A stretch of 64,000 nucleotides of DNA, from positions 62,001-126,000 of the forward strand of contig JADCRZ010000005.1 in NCBI GenBank assembly GCA_015069695.1. The letters run 5' to 3'. Below the pieces are notes generated by a model. It ran no database searches and was not told where the DNA came from. It saw only the letters and a program-made list of their open reading frames with translations. The translations under genes and the position numbers were made by a program. This document shows positions 54,971-63,034 of this stretch, piece by piece. Position 1 is the first letter of the stretch. Every line of letters begins with the position of its first letter. The stretch is from Williamsia sp. GTDB lineage: Bacteria > Bacteroidota > Bacteroidia > Chitinophagales > Chitinophagaceae.

Positions 54971-55566
54971 TTTCTTTTCATACTTTCAAGAACGCGTTTT
55001 CTTAATTTCGCTCTGCAACGGCTGATCTGATTTTTTGCATTGTCTGCATTTGTGTAGCTCATCATGCTTGCTATTTCCGACAATTTTTTCTTTTTAAGAT
55101 GAAAAAGTTGCAGCATTTTATAGCATTCTGTGATTTGCTTCCCTGTATCTTTCCTCTTCTTTTCTTCCATACGCAACAATTCCAGTTCTTTCCTAAGTAT
55201 TGTCAACTGCCTAGATTTAATCTCATCCTGCTGTTTTTCAGAATCGTCAAAATCTTCTTGCATACTTTTTAAAGCCTCTATGTTGTCATCTGCTTTTTTT
55301 TTATCCCTTACACGTTTCCACACCCACCGCTTTAAAATGCTGTTTAGATAAGTCTGGATAGAGGCTTCATTTAAAAAAAACTTATTTCTACTGACATTTT
55401 CTATAAACAGTAAAACCACATCATTGTACAGGCCCCTGTTACTTTCCTCGTCCCGATCTATATCGTTCATAAATCTAATAGAATAATCCCTGTGCTTGAA
55501 GTAAAGGTCTTTAATAACCTCTTGATCATCGATTTTTAACCCGTCTATTATTTCCTGATCATTCAT
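54967..55566 (-). CDS. ECF-like RNA polymerase sigma factor
   Basis: A 199-residue protein with sigma features: region 2 DDQEVIKDLYFKHRDYSIRF and NEASIQTYLNSILKRWVWKR, a charged linker (RVRDKKKADDNIEALK), and region 4 with KMLQLFHLKKKKLSEIASMM then YTNADNAKNQISRCRAKLRK, the helix-turn-helix that binds -35 elements. It heads the minus-strand trio and faces the cytolysin gene across a 450-base region, so it may drive one or both transcripts. Divergent relative to common ECF groups. Confidence 0.8.
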   Translation of the reverse strand: MNDQEIIDGLKIDDQEVIKDLYFKHRDYSIRFMNDIDRDEESNRGLYNDVVLLFIENVSRNKFFLNEASIQTYLNSILKRWVWKRVRDKKKADDNIEALKSMQEDFDDSEKQQDEIKSRQLTILRKELELLRMEEKKRKDTGKQITECYKMLQLFHLKKKKLSEIASMMSYTNADNAKNQISRCRAKLRKRVLESMKRK

Positions 55567-56012
55567 TAATGAGGATTATTTAAATAGGTAACCACGATTG
55601 AAAAAACACATTAGGTCGCGGCTTTCCGGAGAACAAATATTCTCACAATGAAAATACACGAATTATTTAGAATTCCAATCCAATCAATCCCAAAATCCTC
55701 ACGTGCGCAAATTGTCTATACTGACTATTTGGAACGACCTTGATAAAAAAGTGTGGTTACCTAATTTAAAAAGAAACATAGATCGATGCTGGCCGGGCAC
55801 AGTTTAATTCATGAAAAATTGGAAAATGAAGTACAAATTATGTATTCTAATCAGATCATGCGTGGTATCGGGAGCAAGTGTTAGCTAAGTCGAAAATATT
55901 TTGGATTAATCCCGTAGCTGTGAGCATGAAAACTATCTAATCAGTCAACATCAGCCAACTTAACACCCAAAAGTTAGCCCTGCAATTTCATCAATCTTAA
56001 AACTTTTAAATT
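55567..56012. other. Divergent promoter region of the cytolysin locus
   Basis: About 450 A+T-rich bases between the sigma-like gene and the cytolysin gene. No gene is supported. It should contain both promoters and possible sites for the sigma-like factor. Confidence 0.5.
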
Positions 56013-57578
56013 ATGCAACATTCAATTCTAAAATTAATTACAGGTATAGTAATGATCGCAGTTTTAATCTCTGTAGTGCTGAATGCATGTCAGAAAATTC
56101 CCAATTACACCAATTGCAGCATGCAAATACCATCTCTCTCACAACCCGTTCCGTTTACTACTTTGTCTGACTCAATTGAGAAAAGCGACGGACCGTTGAA
56201 TTGTACAACCTCAAGAGTGAAGTTTGGTCCACAGTTCATGTTTGTAAATTCCCTAGATCCTCAGTCAACCGTCATTTATCCAGGTGCGGTAATCTACTAC
56301 AAAAGCTTTCAAGATGGAACATACATTCCAATGGTTGGTCCACGTAAACCACTCACTATTTCTATTTCATTGAGTAATATAAGTGGTACAGTTTCACAGC
56401 AAGTACCATCACCCAGCCTCTCAAGCGTACGGGAGGCAATCCAAAGAATCCTGCGGTCGAAAGCAAACGGAGCGACAGCAGCAAATATCTCATGGCAGCA
56501 ATCTGAGGTCTATTCAGCTGAACACTTTCGTCTTTCTGTAGGTGGAAATTATGGTAACCTTTTTGCAGATCTCAATGCTCATTACAAATACAGCAATAAA
56601 AAGGTAATAGGCAGATTTCTGTTTCAGTTTACACAGGTTTACTATACTATCGATGTAGACGCACCTAAGCCAGGGTTGCAAAATTTCTTTGAGGGCGGCA
56701 CTGATTGTTCTGCAGCGAATGGCCAGAGTCCAGTTTATGTATCGTCAGTTAGCTATGGACGCAAAGTGTTTCTGCTTGTTGAATCTGAATCATACAACTA
56801 TTCTCAAATGGCTGACATTGAAGCTTCCTTTAATTCATTTTTCGGCAGCGGCGGCCTTTCAGTCGAAGCAACCTTGCAAAGAATTCTGAATGAAAAGAGT
56901 GTACAAGGCGTTATCATCGGCGGACCTTCATATGAAGGCATAGAAGCAGTTACTAACATTGCGGATTTAAAAGGTTATCTGCTGGCAGGCGCTAACTTCA
57001 ATGAAAACAGTCCTGGTGTGCCGCTGGCTTATACTATGAGATTTACAAACGATAACTCAATAGCTAAGCTGGCAATGTATGATGAGTTCACCATTAGAGA
57101 CTGCCAGATTGTACCTCCTACAACTACTTTTTTCCAGCCTGCCACGGTAAAGGAAGTAAGGCTCAATCATATCTCAGGTGATAAAGAGTTCGCCGGCCAT
57201 GGTCCTAACGTAACCGTAAAAGTGGAATTAAAACCTTCAGCAGACCAGAAGGAAGTATGGGCAACCGTCTATGTAAAAATGGAGGAAGTCGGTGGTGATC
57301 ATACTACCGGCTTAAAAACATACGAGGTGAAACTATGGACAGCCCCTACAGGTAAAAAGGTCAGTGCTATAACAACACAGGCTAGCCAGACTTTTACCTA
57401 TACAGATACAGATATATTCTTGGATACTTATGATTTCTCTGTTTCAAATGTCATAAAGAAGCTTGTATGCCGCGGGGACACAGATGGTGACGATCTAGAC
57501 TTAACAGACATTGAGTCAACCGGGCACTTACATAGCCTTTCATTTAATCCCATCGGTGTTCAACTGGTTAATCAGTAA
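56013..57578 (+). CDS. Cholesterol-dependent-cytolysin-like (CDCL/thiol-activated cytolysin family) lipoprotein
   Basis: A 521-residue predicted pore-forming protein. The N terminus is a lipoprotein signal (ITGIVMIAVLISVVLNAC, Cys 26). The body follows CDC domains 1-3: VIYPGAVIYYKSFQDGTYIP (about 88-108; CDCs have YPGA), FTQVYYTIDVDAP (about 207; CDCs QIYYTVSVDAP), VYVSSVSYGRKVFL (about 241; CDCs VYISSVAYGR), FFGSGG, and NIADLKGYLLAGANF with SPGVPLAYTMRFTNDN (about 315-350; CDCs NPGVPISYTTSFLKDN). From about 375 on, the usual domain 4 with its Trp-rich undecapeptide is absent and a different beta-rich C-terminal region ending in an acidic DTDGDDLDL stretch follows. CDC-like proteins with altered C termini are known in Bacteroidota. 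Target and activity are unknown. Confidence 0.85.
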   Translation: MQHSILKLITGIVMIAVLISVVLNACQKIPNYTNCSMQIPSLSQPVPFTTLSDSIEKSDGPLNCTTSRVKFGPQFMFVNSLDPQSTVIYPGAVIYYKSFQDGTYIPMVGPRKPLTISISLSNISGTVSQQVPSPSLSSVREAIQRILRSKANGATAANISWQQSEVYSAEHFRLSVGGNYGNLFADLNAHYKYSNKKVIGRFLFQFTQVYYTIDVDAPKPGLQNFFEGGTDCSAANGQSPVYVSSVSYGRKVFLLVESESYNYSQMADIEASFNSFFGSGGLSVEATLQRILNEKSVQGVIIGGPSYEGIEAVTNIADLKGYLLAGANFNENSPGVPLAYTMRFTNDNSIAKLAMYDEFTIRDCQIVPPTTTFFQPATVKEVRLNHISGDKEFAGHGPNVTVKVELKPSADQKEVWATVYVKMEEVGGDHTTGLKTYEVKLWTAPTGKKVSAITTQASQTFTYTDTDIFLDTYDFSVSNVIKKLVCRGDTDGDDLDLTDIESTGHLHSLSFNPIGVQLVNQ

Positions 57579-57960
57579 TTATCTCAACTTTCTTCACTTC
57601 TTCAGGCCTACTGGAGGGTCCGGCTATCTTGAACCTAAGGCGGCCATGCGAAATCATGTTTAAATCGTAATAGCGGAAAAGGATGATTTCATATGGTTCT
57701 TCCATCCTCCATTGCTGATTTCAGTTTTGCGGATCACTTTCTGTAGGCCTGATTTCTTTTCATCTACGTATTATTTCTCTGGCTTCCGGTTCATTCCGGT
57801 TTCACAGTTGTGCATCACATTTTGATAATTTCTTTTCTAACCAATACAGTTATTATGAAAAATACTGTTGCATGCTATTGTACCGATAGAAGCAAAAATC
57901 TGAAACCTACTGCTGATGCTAACACCATACGACCATCAATTCAATATTAAAAACAAAAAA
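57579..57960. other. Gap between cytolysin gene and its downstream neighbour
   Basis: About 380 bases with no supported gene. It may carry a promoter for the T9SS-exported protein; no clear terminator hairpin is seen. Confidence 0.4.
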
Positions 57961-60207
57961 ATGAAAAAGTATTTTCTTAAGCTGACAGTATTAGTCACCA
58001 ATCTGCTATATTCAGTCATTTTGTCTAGTCAAATAAATTGTATTAGCCAACCACTGATGGCTGCATACCTCAATACCGGCCGTTACCCAGCCGGGCCGGT
58101 AAGTTTTGGGGAAGGTAGAATTGAGGTACAGGGCCTTGCCCATTGTGGCAGCATACGTCCTAATTTTGTAATAACAGCCACCAAAGCCAATGACCCATTG
58201 AGTATTCTCTTTAAAAGCTTTAAAGTGGTAGACGCCTATCTGTTTAAAATTCCAATTACTGCAGATCTTCAGCAGGTAGATGTATTCAGCAGTAAGGATG
58301 TATTGGTGAAAAGCCTGAAGAATTATCCCGCGCTCTGGTACCCTGACATTAAAATGACAAAAACACTGCGGATGCTGAACGGTTATACTCATTGGGGCGA
58401 TGTTGATCATTATACTTTCAAAAACGTAGAATATCTGGTTGTTCCAATGACCAGCCCCGGCCCTAAAAAAGCCTTTCCTAGTTGGGGCCATCCTGCAATC
58501 GGCATTTTTCGTGCATCTGATCTGAGCTTTGTGGGTTACGGACTGATACCAGGTATTAAAGGTAAAGGACAGCCGAATGTAGGGTGGTGTGCCATTAATA
58601 AAACAACAGGTGAACTGTTTACTTCCACAGATGACACGCACACCATTGAGCGCTACCAAATTCCATGGTTTGTACTAACGCTACCGCATTTCCCTGGTGA
58701 GTTCGGTATTAAGTATCTCGACAACCATGACCTAAAGAATGGCCAGAACAAAGACCTTACACTGTATAACCTGCAAGGCGGCGCTTTCGATGGAAGCCTT
58801 TTGTACATCAGCAATGGTGGTGCAAAATGTAAAGGTGCCGGCCAGAATCATGCAGGGCAGCCAACAGATGGTCTGCATGTGTTTGAAACAAATTTATGGA
58901 CAGAAATAAAGCATTCCTATAACCGTTTCTATCTAAAACCCGGAGAATCCAATTGCTGTCTTCCTTTTAAAGACCCGTTCGATTTCTCTTACGATTTTGG
59001 TTGTGGAATAGTTGAATTCCACGGCGAACAACCAGAAGGAATCGATATACTTGATCTAGATAAATATAGCCATCACAAAAATATTGATGGGCGCTTGCAC
59101 GTATTGGGTGCAAGCGTGGGTGTTGCAGGCAACCAAGCCTGGATGGATCATTATACCAATATCATGCACGTTGATAAGCGAAAGGGCGAAACGGCCGCAT
59201 GGCCATCAACGAAGAAAGGACTGGCCGCGTTCTTTAGTGACCATCGGTTTTCTGGAACAAAGCAAAAGCCCTTCAAAAATGTTGGTGATGCTATACATTT
59301 TTATCCGGCGTGGGAAAACGCAAAGATATCGTTTGAAACACCGCAAAAGCCACAGCCATCTTATATGACAATAGGAGGAGGCGTTGTTGGCTATATGATA
59401 AACAACGTACCCAGCACAATCTCGCAAGGCAAAGAATTCCCGACCGCGAACCTTGTTCTGCATAATTATACATCAAAATTGGTGTTAAGGAATATGATAA
59501 TAAATTTTTATTTATCTAGCAAACCTATAGACCCTGCAACGCCAAAGGAAGACTATGTTAAAATAGGAAGTGTGAAGCAAATGGTCATAATTTTTCCTTG
59601 GAGTACAGCATCTCTGCAAGTACGAGGGTTAATAGCTGCAAGAGCAGGTACCTATTATATGGGAACAAATATTGACTGCGGTGTAATTTCTTCTCCGGCA
59701 GAACCAGTGTATGTAAAAATTTGGCGATCGCTACAGGGTACCCCCCTTAAAATGGCATTAGATACTGAGCAATTGAACAAACTAAAAGCTATCAATCTTC
59801 CAGGGCTGATAGATACATTATCAAGAAAAGTATCTATTGCAAAAAGTATAGAGAGTTTACAGGATAATACTATTGCAAAATCTCCAATAGACGGACTGCA
59901 AGGCGGAAAAGCGGAGAGCCTAGCACCAATGCAAGGACCAACACACTACAGTTATAAACATGTACTGGAAATTTATCCAAATCCAGCTTATGAAGCAATT
60001 ACTGTTGTTTTTGACGGTAAGCCTCAAACCAGCTATAGTATTACGTTGAATGATCTTTCAGGCAGAGCTGTATTGCGCAAACAAGGAAGAGTAAGTATGG
60101 GTATCAATTCAATAACGTTGAATGTAACCCATCTGCAAAAAGGTATCTATGTGCTATCCATGAAAATGACAGACGCAAATCAAAGTATAAAAGTCCTATT
60201 AAAATAA
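57961..60207 (+). CDS. Type IX secretion cargo protein of unknown function
   Basis: A 748-residue protein starting at ATG 57961 with signal peptide KKYFLKLTVLVTNLLYSVIL. The long middle part has repeated Trp/Gly and Asp motifs (NGYTHWGDVDHYTFKN, FPSWGHPAIGIFRASDLSFV, TGELFTSTDDTHTIERY, GGAFDGSLLYISNGGAKC) that suggest a beta-propeller or related fold. The last 75 residues form a type A T9SS sorting domain: LEIYPNPAYEAITVVFDGKP, NDLSGRAVLRKQGR and a GIYVLSMKMTD-type ending with IKVLLK. It is therefore sent to the cell surface or medium. It follows the cytolysin gene in the same direction and might be its partner, receptor or processing factor. Confidence 0.82.
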   Translation: MKKYFLKLTVLVTNLLYSVILSSQINCISQPLMAAYLNTGRYPAGPVSFGEGRIEVQGLAHCGSIRPNFVITATKANDPLSILFKSFKVVDAYLFKIPITADLQQVDVFSSKDVLVKSLKNYPALWYPDIKMTKTLRMLNGYTHWGDVDHYTFKNVEYLVVPMTSPGPKKAFPSWGHPAIGIFRASDLSFVGYGLIPGIKGKGQPNVGWCAINKTTGELFTSTDDTHTIERYQIPWFVLTLPHFPGEFGIKYLDNHDLKNGQNKDLTLYNLQGGAFDGSLLYISNGGAKCKGAGQNHAGQPTDGLHVFETNLWTEIKHSYNRFYLKPGESNCCLPFKDPFDFSYDFGCGIVEFHGEQPEGIDILDLDKYSHHKNIDGRLHVLGASVGVAGNQAWMDHYTNIMHVDKRKGETAAWPSTKKGLAAFFSDHRFSGTKQKPFKNVGDAIHFYPAWENAKISFETPQKPQPSYMTIGGGVVGYMINNVPSTISQGKEFPTANLVLHNYTSKLVLRNMIINFYLSSKPIDPATPKEDYVKIGSVKQMVIIFPWSTASLQVRGLIAARAGTYYMGTNIDCGVISSPAEPVYVKIWRSLQGTPLKMALDTEQLNKLKAINLPGLIDTLSRKVSIAKSIESLQDNTIAKSPIDGLQGGKAESLAPMQGPTHYSYKHVLEIYPNPAYEAITVVFDGKPQTSYSITLNDLSGRAVLRKQGRVSMGINSITLNVTHLQKGIYVLSMKMTDANQSIKVLLK

Positions 60208-60284
60208 ACAATTGTGTCGTTGCAGAGAATGGCTTTCGTATCTGCAAGCAAGGCATGCGATTATGACTTATCATTGATGGTTGT

Positions 60285-60476
60285 AATTGGACATTGGTAG
60301 CAGGATGCGGTTCCTAGACGTTCTTGCCTTGTCAGTTCATCAATTTGTTGCTGGAATAGGGTGGATAGAGAATTTTTGCCTGTATGTTTTAGAAAGAAGT
60401 GTTTTTCAAAGGAAGTAAAACTAAAGGACTGAAGTGATTTGATGATCTCAGTGGCTTTTGTCTAGAAGAAGCGCAG
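60285..60476 (-). pseudogene. Integrase fragment with internal stop (remnant of a third integrase)
   Basis: Minus-strand translation reads LRFF-stop-TKATEIIKSLQ, FSFTSFEKHFFLKHTGK, LSTLFQQQIDELTRQERLGT and YQC, matching residues 67-128 of integrases 1 and 2 (LGFFQAKAVEIIKTLK...). The Gln codon after FF has become TAG (60464-60462). The first 66 residues, the catalytic domain and any att core are missing. Confidence 0.9.
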
Positions 60477-60482
60477 TATGAT

Positions 60483-60540
60483 GTACCCCGGAATCGGGTC
60501 AGGTAGTTAAGATAGCATTTTTATCTTTGACCCGTACCCC
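60483..60540. repeat. Hairpin flanked by GTACCCC direct repeats
   Basis: GTACCCC at 60483-60489 and 60534-60540 enclose a palindromic core: CGGGTCA, AAGATA, a loop, TATCTT and TGACCCG. It lies exactly where the integrase remnant loses similarity. It may be a small mobile hairpin, an excision scar or a terminator; identity is unknown. Confidence 0.4.
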
Positions 60541-60582
60541 CAATGCATCAAGAATAGAAATATTGAACTTACTACTAAAAAA

Positions 60583-63021
60583 CTAACGAGACGATTGGAT
60601 TGAATTGATCATAACTTTCTTTGAAGGCAGACCCGGCGAATCTATGGTAACCGTTATCTTTCCGGGCTTTCCGTCTGACTGGATATAGGCGAGCAGTTGT
60701 CCGTTGTACATGGCTCGCTTGGTTGCGCGGTAATCTTCATGACTGGCAAGATCACCATTCTCCATGCTTAGTAATTTGGCGGGTCCTTCGACGGTGAGTG
60801 CTATGGAGTTGGCCGCATCGTATACCGGATTGCCTTTCTGATCATGAAGTGTGATCTCAATGTGTGCCAGCTCTTTTTTACCTCTCTTGAACTGGATTTT
60901 ATCTGCCACAGCCCAAATTGTCGCAGGCTCGCCTGAAGTCATCAGCGTATCGCTGCTTACCTCTCCGTTGATATAACCCCTCGCAACCAACTTGCCGGGC
61001 TCGTAAACAATGTTCCAGGAAAATCGGTTTGCGCCTGTATCCTGTTTTGATCTTTTCCCCAGCGACCTCCCATTTAAAAAGAGCTCGGCTTCCTGCGTGT
61101 TGGTGATACAATCAACCCGGACACTATCGCCGGCATTCCAGTTCCATGTATGCTTCAACATGCGGCGGCCCCGTGGCGCCTGCTCCCCTCTTTGCCGGGA
61201 TGCCACCAGGTACACCACCGGTTTTTTTACCCACAGAGCCTGCCGGGTATAAAATTCCGTCTTGGGAAAACCGGCTAGGTTTAGCAAGCCGGCGCCGCTG
61301 CTTCTGACGGGCCAGCGGCTTGCTTCTCCCATAAAGTCAAAGCCCGTCCAGAGAAACTGGCCGAAAATGTTTTTACTGGTGTCTACCGCTGTCCAAGCTT
61401 CCCCGCTTTTTCCGTTTTCACTTCCATAGATGATCCTGTCTGGATACGTTTTGTGATCATCCGCATAGCGGTACTCTTGGTAATTATAGCCCACCACGTC
61501 TAAATTTCCGGGATAGTCAGTTGTATTGGACATAACCACGCCTGCGAGCGCAGCAGTAACCGGTCTTGTGGTATCAACCCGCTTTACTGCGGCGACCAGT
61601 TGTTTGGAGATTTCTCCTAGTTGCCTGGCCGGCGGATGATCGGGCAGATAGCCTTTGCCGTATATCTGCGGGTTGCGGCCGGTGTTCAAGATCTCGTGTG
61701 TGTAGGGGTCGTTGGGATAGTCGATTTCATTGCCAATGCTCCACATAATGATGCAAGGATGATTTTTGTTGCGCCGGATCATATCGCTTACATCTGTTTC
61801 CGCCCATTCCTGAAAATACTCATGATACCCGTCCTTTCCCGGTGTGCCCACATTCCAGCCTTCTATCCATTTGTTCTTACCCGCTTCCCATTCATCGAAA
61901 GCTTCGTCCTGTACTAGGAAGCCCATTTCGTCGCAAAGTTCATAGAGGTAATCCTGGTGCGGATAGTGGCTCATCCTGATGGCATTACAACCAACTTCTT
62001 TCAACTTGACAAGCCTCCGTTCCCATACTTCGCGGGGCACTGCTGCACCCAGCGCGCCGGCATCATGGTGAATACAAACACCTTTCAATTTCATATTCTC
62101 ACCGTTGAGATAAAAACCGGCATTTGCATCAAATCTTATCGACCGGATGCCTGCCTTCTCGCTGTATTCGTCCACCTTCCTGCCGTTCTGATAAACTGTA
62201 GTGGTCAAGGTATACAGGTTTGGTTGTTCAACCGACCAAAGCAGGGGCTGCCTCACAACGAAAGAAAGCCTGGTGTCTTGAGTTGCTTTGCCGGCCAGGG
62301 AAGTTTTTTTCTTGGCCAAAGCGACTACTGTGGTACTCCGAAGCAGCCTGGCTTCCACCACCACGCTGGCCGGAGTAGCTAGGGTGTTGTTTATGGAGAC
62401 CGTTACATCTACGGTGGCATTTTGTTTGGATACCTGTGGTGTAGCAAAGCGGGTACCCCATAAGCCGATGTGTACAGGATTTTTTGTTATCAGGTATACA
62501 TTGCGGTAGATGCCTGAACCCGGATACCAGCGGGAATCGGCAAATTTGGAATGATCCACCTTTACGGCGAGTGTATTCTTTCCCTTTTGCAGGTAAGGTG
62601 TCAGCTCATATTGAAAGGGGATGTAGCCATTGGGCCTTCTGCCAAGCAAATGCCCATTCAGCCAGACTTCACTGTTCTTATAAACACCGTCGAAATAAAT
62701 AAAAACTTTTTTGCCGGGGTCCAGATTGTTTGTTTGAAATGTTTTCCTGTACCAGCCGATACCGCCAGGTAAAAAGCCGGTTCCGCTGGCCCATTGCTGG
62801 CTGAAAGGCCCTTCAATGCTCCAGTCATGAGGTAAGTCTACGGCCCTCCAGTCATGATCGTCAAAGTTTTCGATTTGTCCGTCCGGAACATCCCCTTTGT
62901 GAAATTTCCAGTCATCGGTGAACAGGACCGTTTGTCTGGGGGATTGAGATAAGCCTTGTAATGCTATACCCAGCAAGCATATGCAAACCAGGCAAAATCT
63001 GTATATGAGCATTGTCTTCAT
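60583..63021 (-). CDS. Glycoside hydrolase family 2 (beta-galactosidase type)
   Basis: An 812-residue exported enzyme starting at ATG 63021, before signal peptide LIYRFCLVCICLLGIALQGL. Domains: sugar-binding jelly roll (DDWKFHKGDVPDGQ, VDLPHDWSIEGPFS, GGIGWYRKTF), immunoglobulin-like linker, and the TIM barrel with KGVCIHHDAGALGAA, RMSHYPHQDYLYELCDEMGF, the acid/base motif MWSIGNEIDYP and the nucleophile region IIYGSENGKSGEAW. C-terminal Ig-like domains complete it. It hydrolyses beta-galactosides or beta-glucuronides in the periplasm. It lies outside the proposed islands, 14 bases after the stop of the ATPase gene on the same strand. Confidence 0.93.
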   Translation of the reverse strand: MKTMLIYRFCLVCICLLGIALQGLSQSPRQTVLFTDDWKFHKGDVPDGQIENFDDHDWRAVDLPHDWSIEGPFSQQWASGTGFLPGGIGWYRKTFQTNNLDPGKKVFIYFDGVYKNSEVWLNGHLLGRRPNGYIPFQYELTPYLQKGKNTLAVKVDHSKFADSRWYPGSGIYRNVYLITKNPVHIGLWGTRFATPQVSKQNATVDVTVSINNTLATPASVVVEARLLRSTTVVALAKKKTSLAGKATQDTRLSFVVRQPLLWSVEQPNLYTLTTTVYQNGRKVDEYSEKAGIRSIRFDANAGFYLNGENMKLKGVCIHHDAGALGAAVPREVWERRLVKLKEVGCNAIRMSHYPHQDYLYELCDEMGFLVQDEAFDEWEAGKNKWIEGWNVGTPGKDGYHEYFQEWAETDVSDMIRRNKNHPCIIMWSIGNEIDYPNDPYTHEILNTGRNPQIYGKGYLPDHPPARQLGEISKQLVAAVKRVDTTRPVTAALAGVVMSNTTDYPGNLDVVGYNYQEYRYADDHKTYPDRIIYGSENGKSGEAWTAVDTSKNIFGQFLWTGFDFMGEASRWPVRSSGAGLLNLAGFPKTEFYTRQALWVKKPVVYLVASRQRGEQAPRGRRMLKHTWNWNAGDSVRVDCITNTQEAELFLNGRSLGKRSKQDTGANRFSWNIVYEPGKLVARGYINGEVSSDTLMTSGEPATIWAVADKIQFKRGKKELAHIEITLHDQKGNPVYDAANSIALTVEGPAKLLSMENGDLASHEDYRATKRAMYNGQLLAYIQSDGKPGKITVTIDSPGLPSKKVMINSIQSSR

Positions 63022-63034
63022 TTGTATTTTAGCT

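Larger units (their letters stand above)
51992..60476. mobile_element. Putative third, decayed island of the same family carrying the cytolysin locus
   Basis: Starts right after the second att copy with sequence resembling the left end of the 49.7 kb island (52000-52050 and 52290-52600) and ends at an integrase fragment (60285-60476) in the same orientation as the other integrases, which sit at the right ends of their elements. No third tRNA fragment is visible, which fits a deletion that removed the integrase N-terminal part and att. Base composition is visibly more A+T-rich than the flanking island. The assignment is inferred from this layout. Confidence 0.55.
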
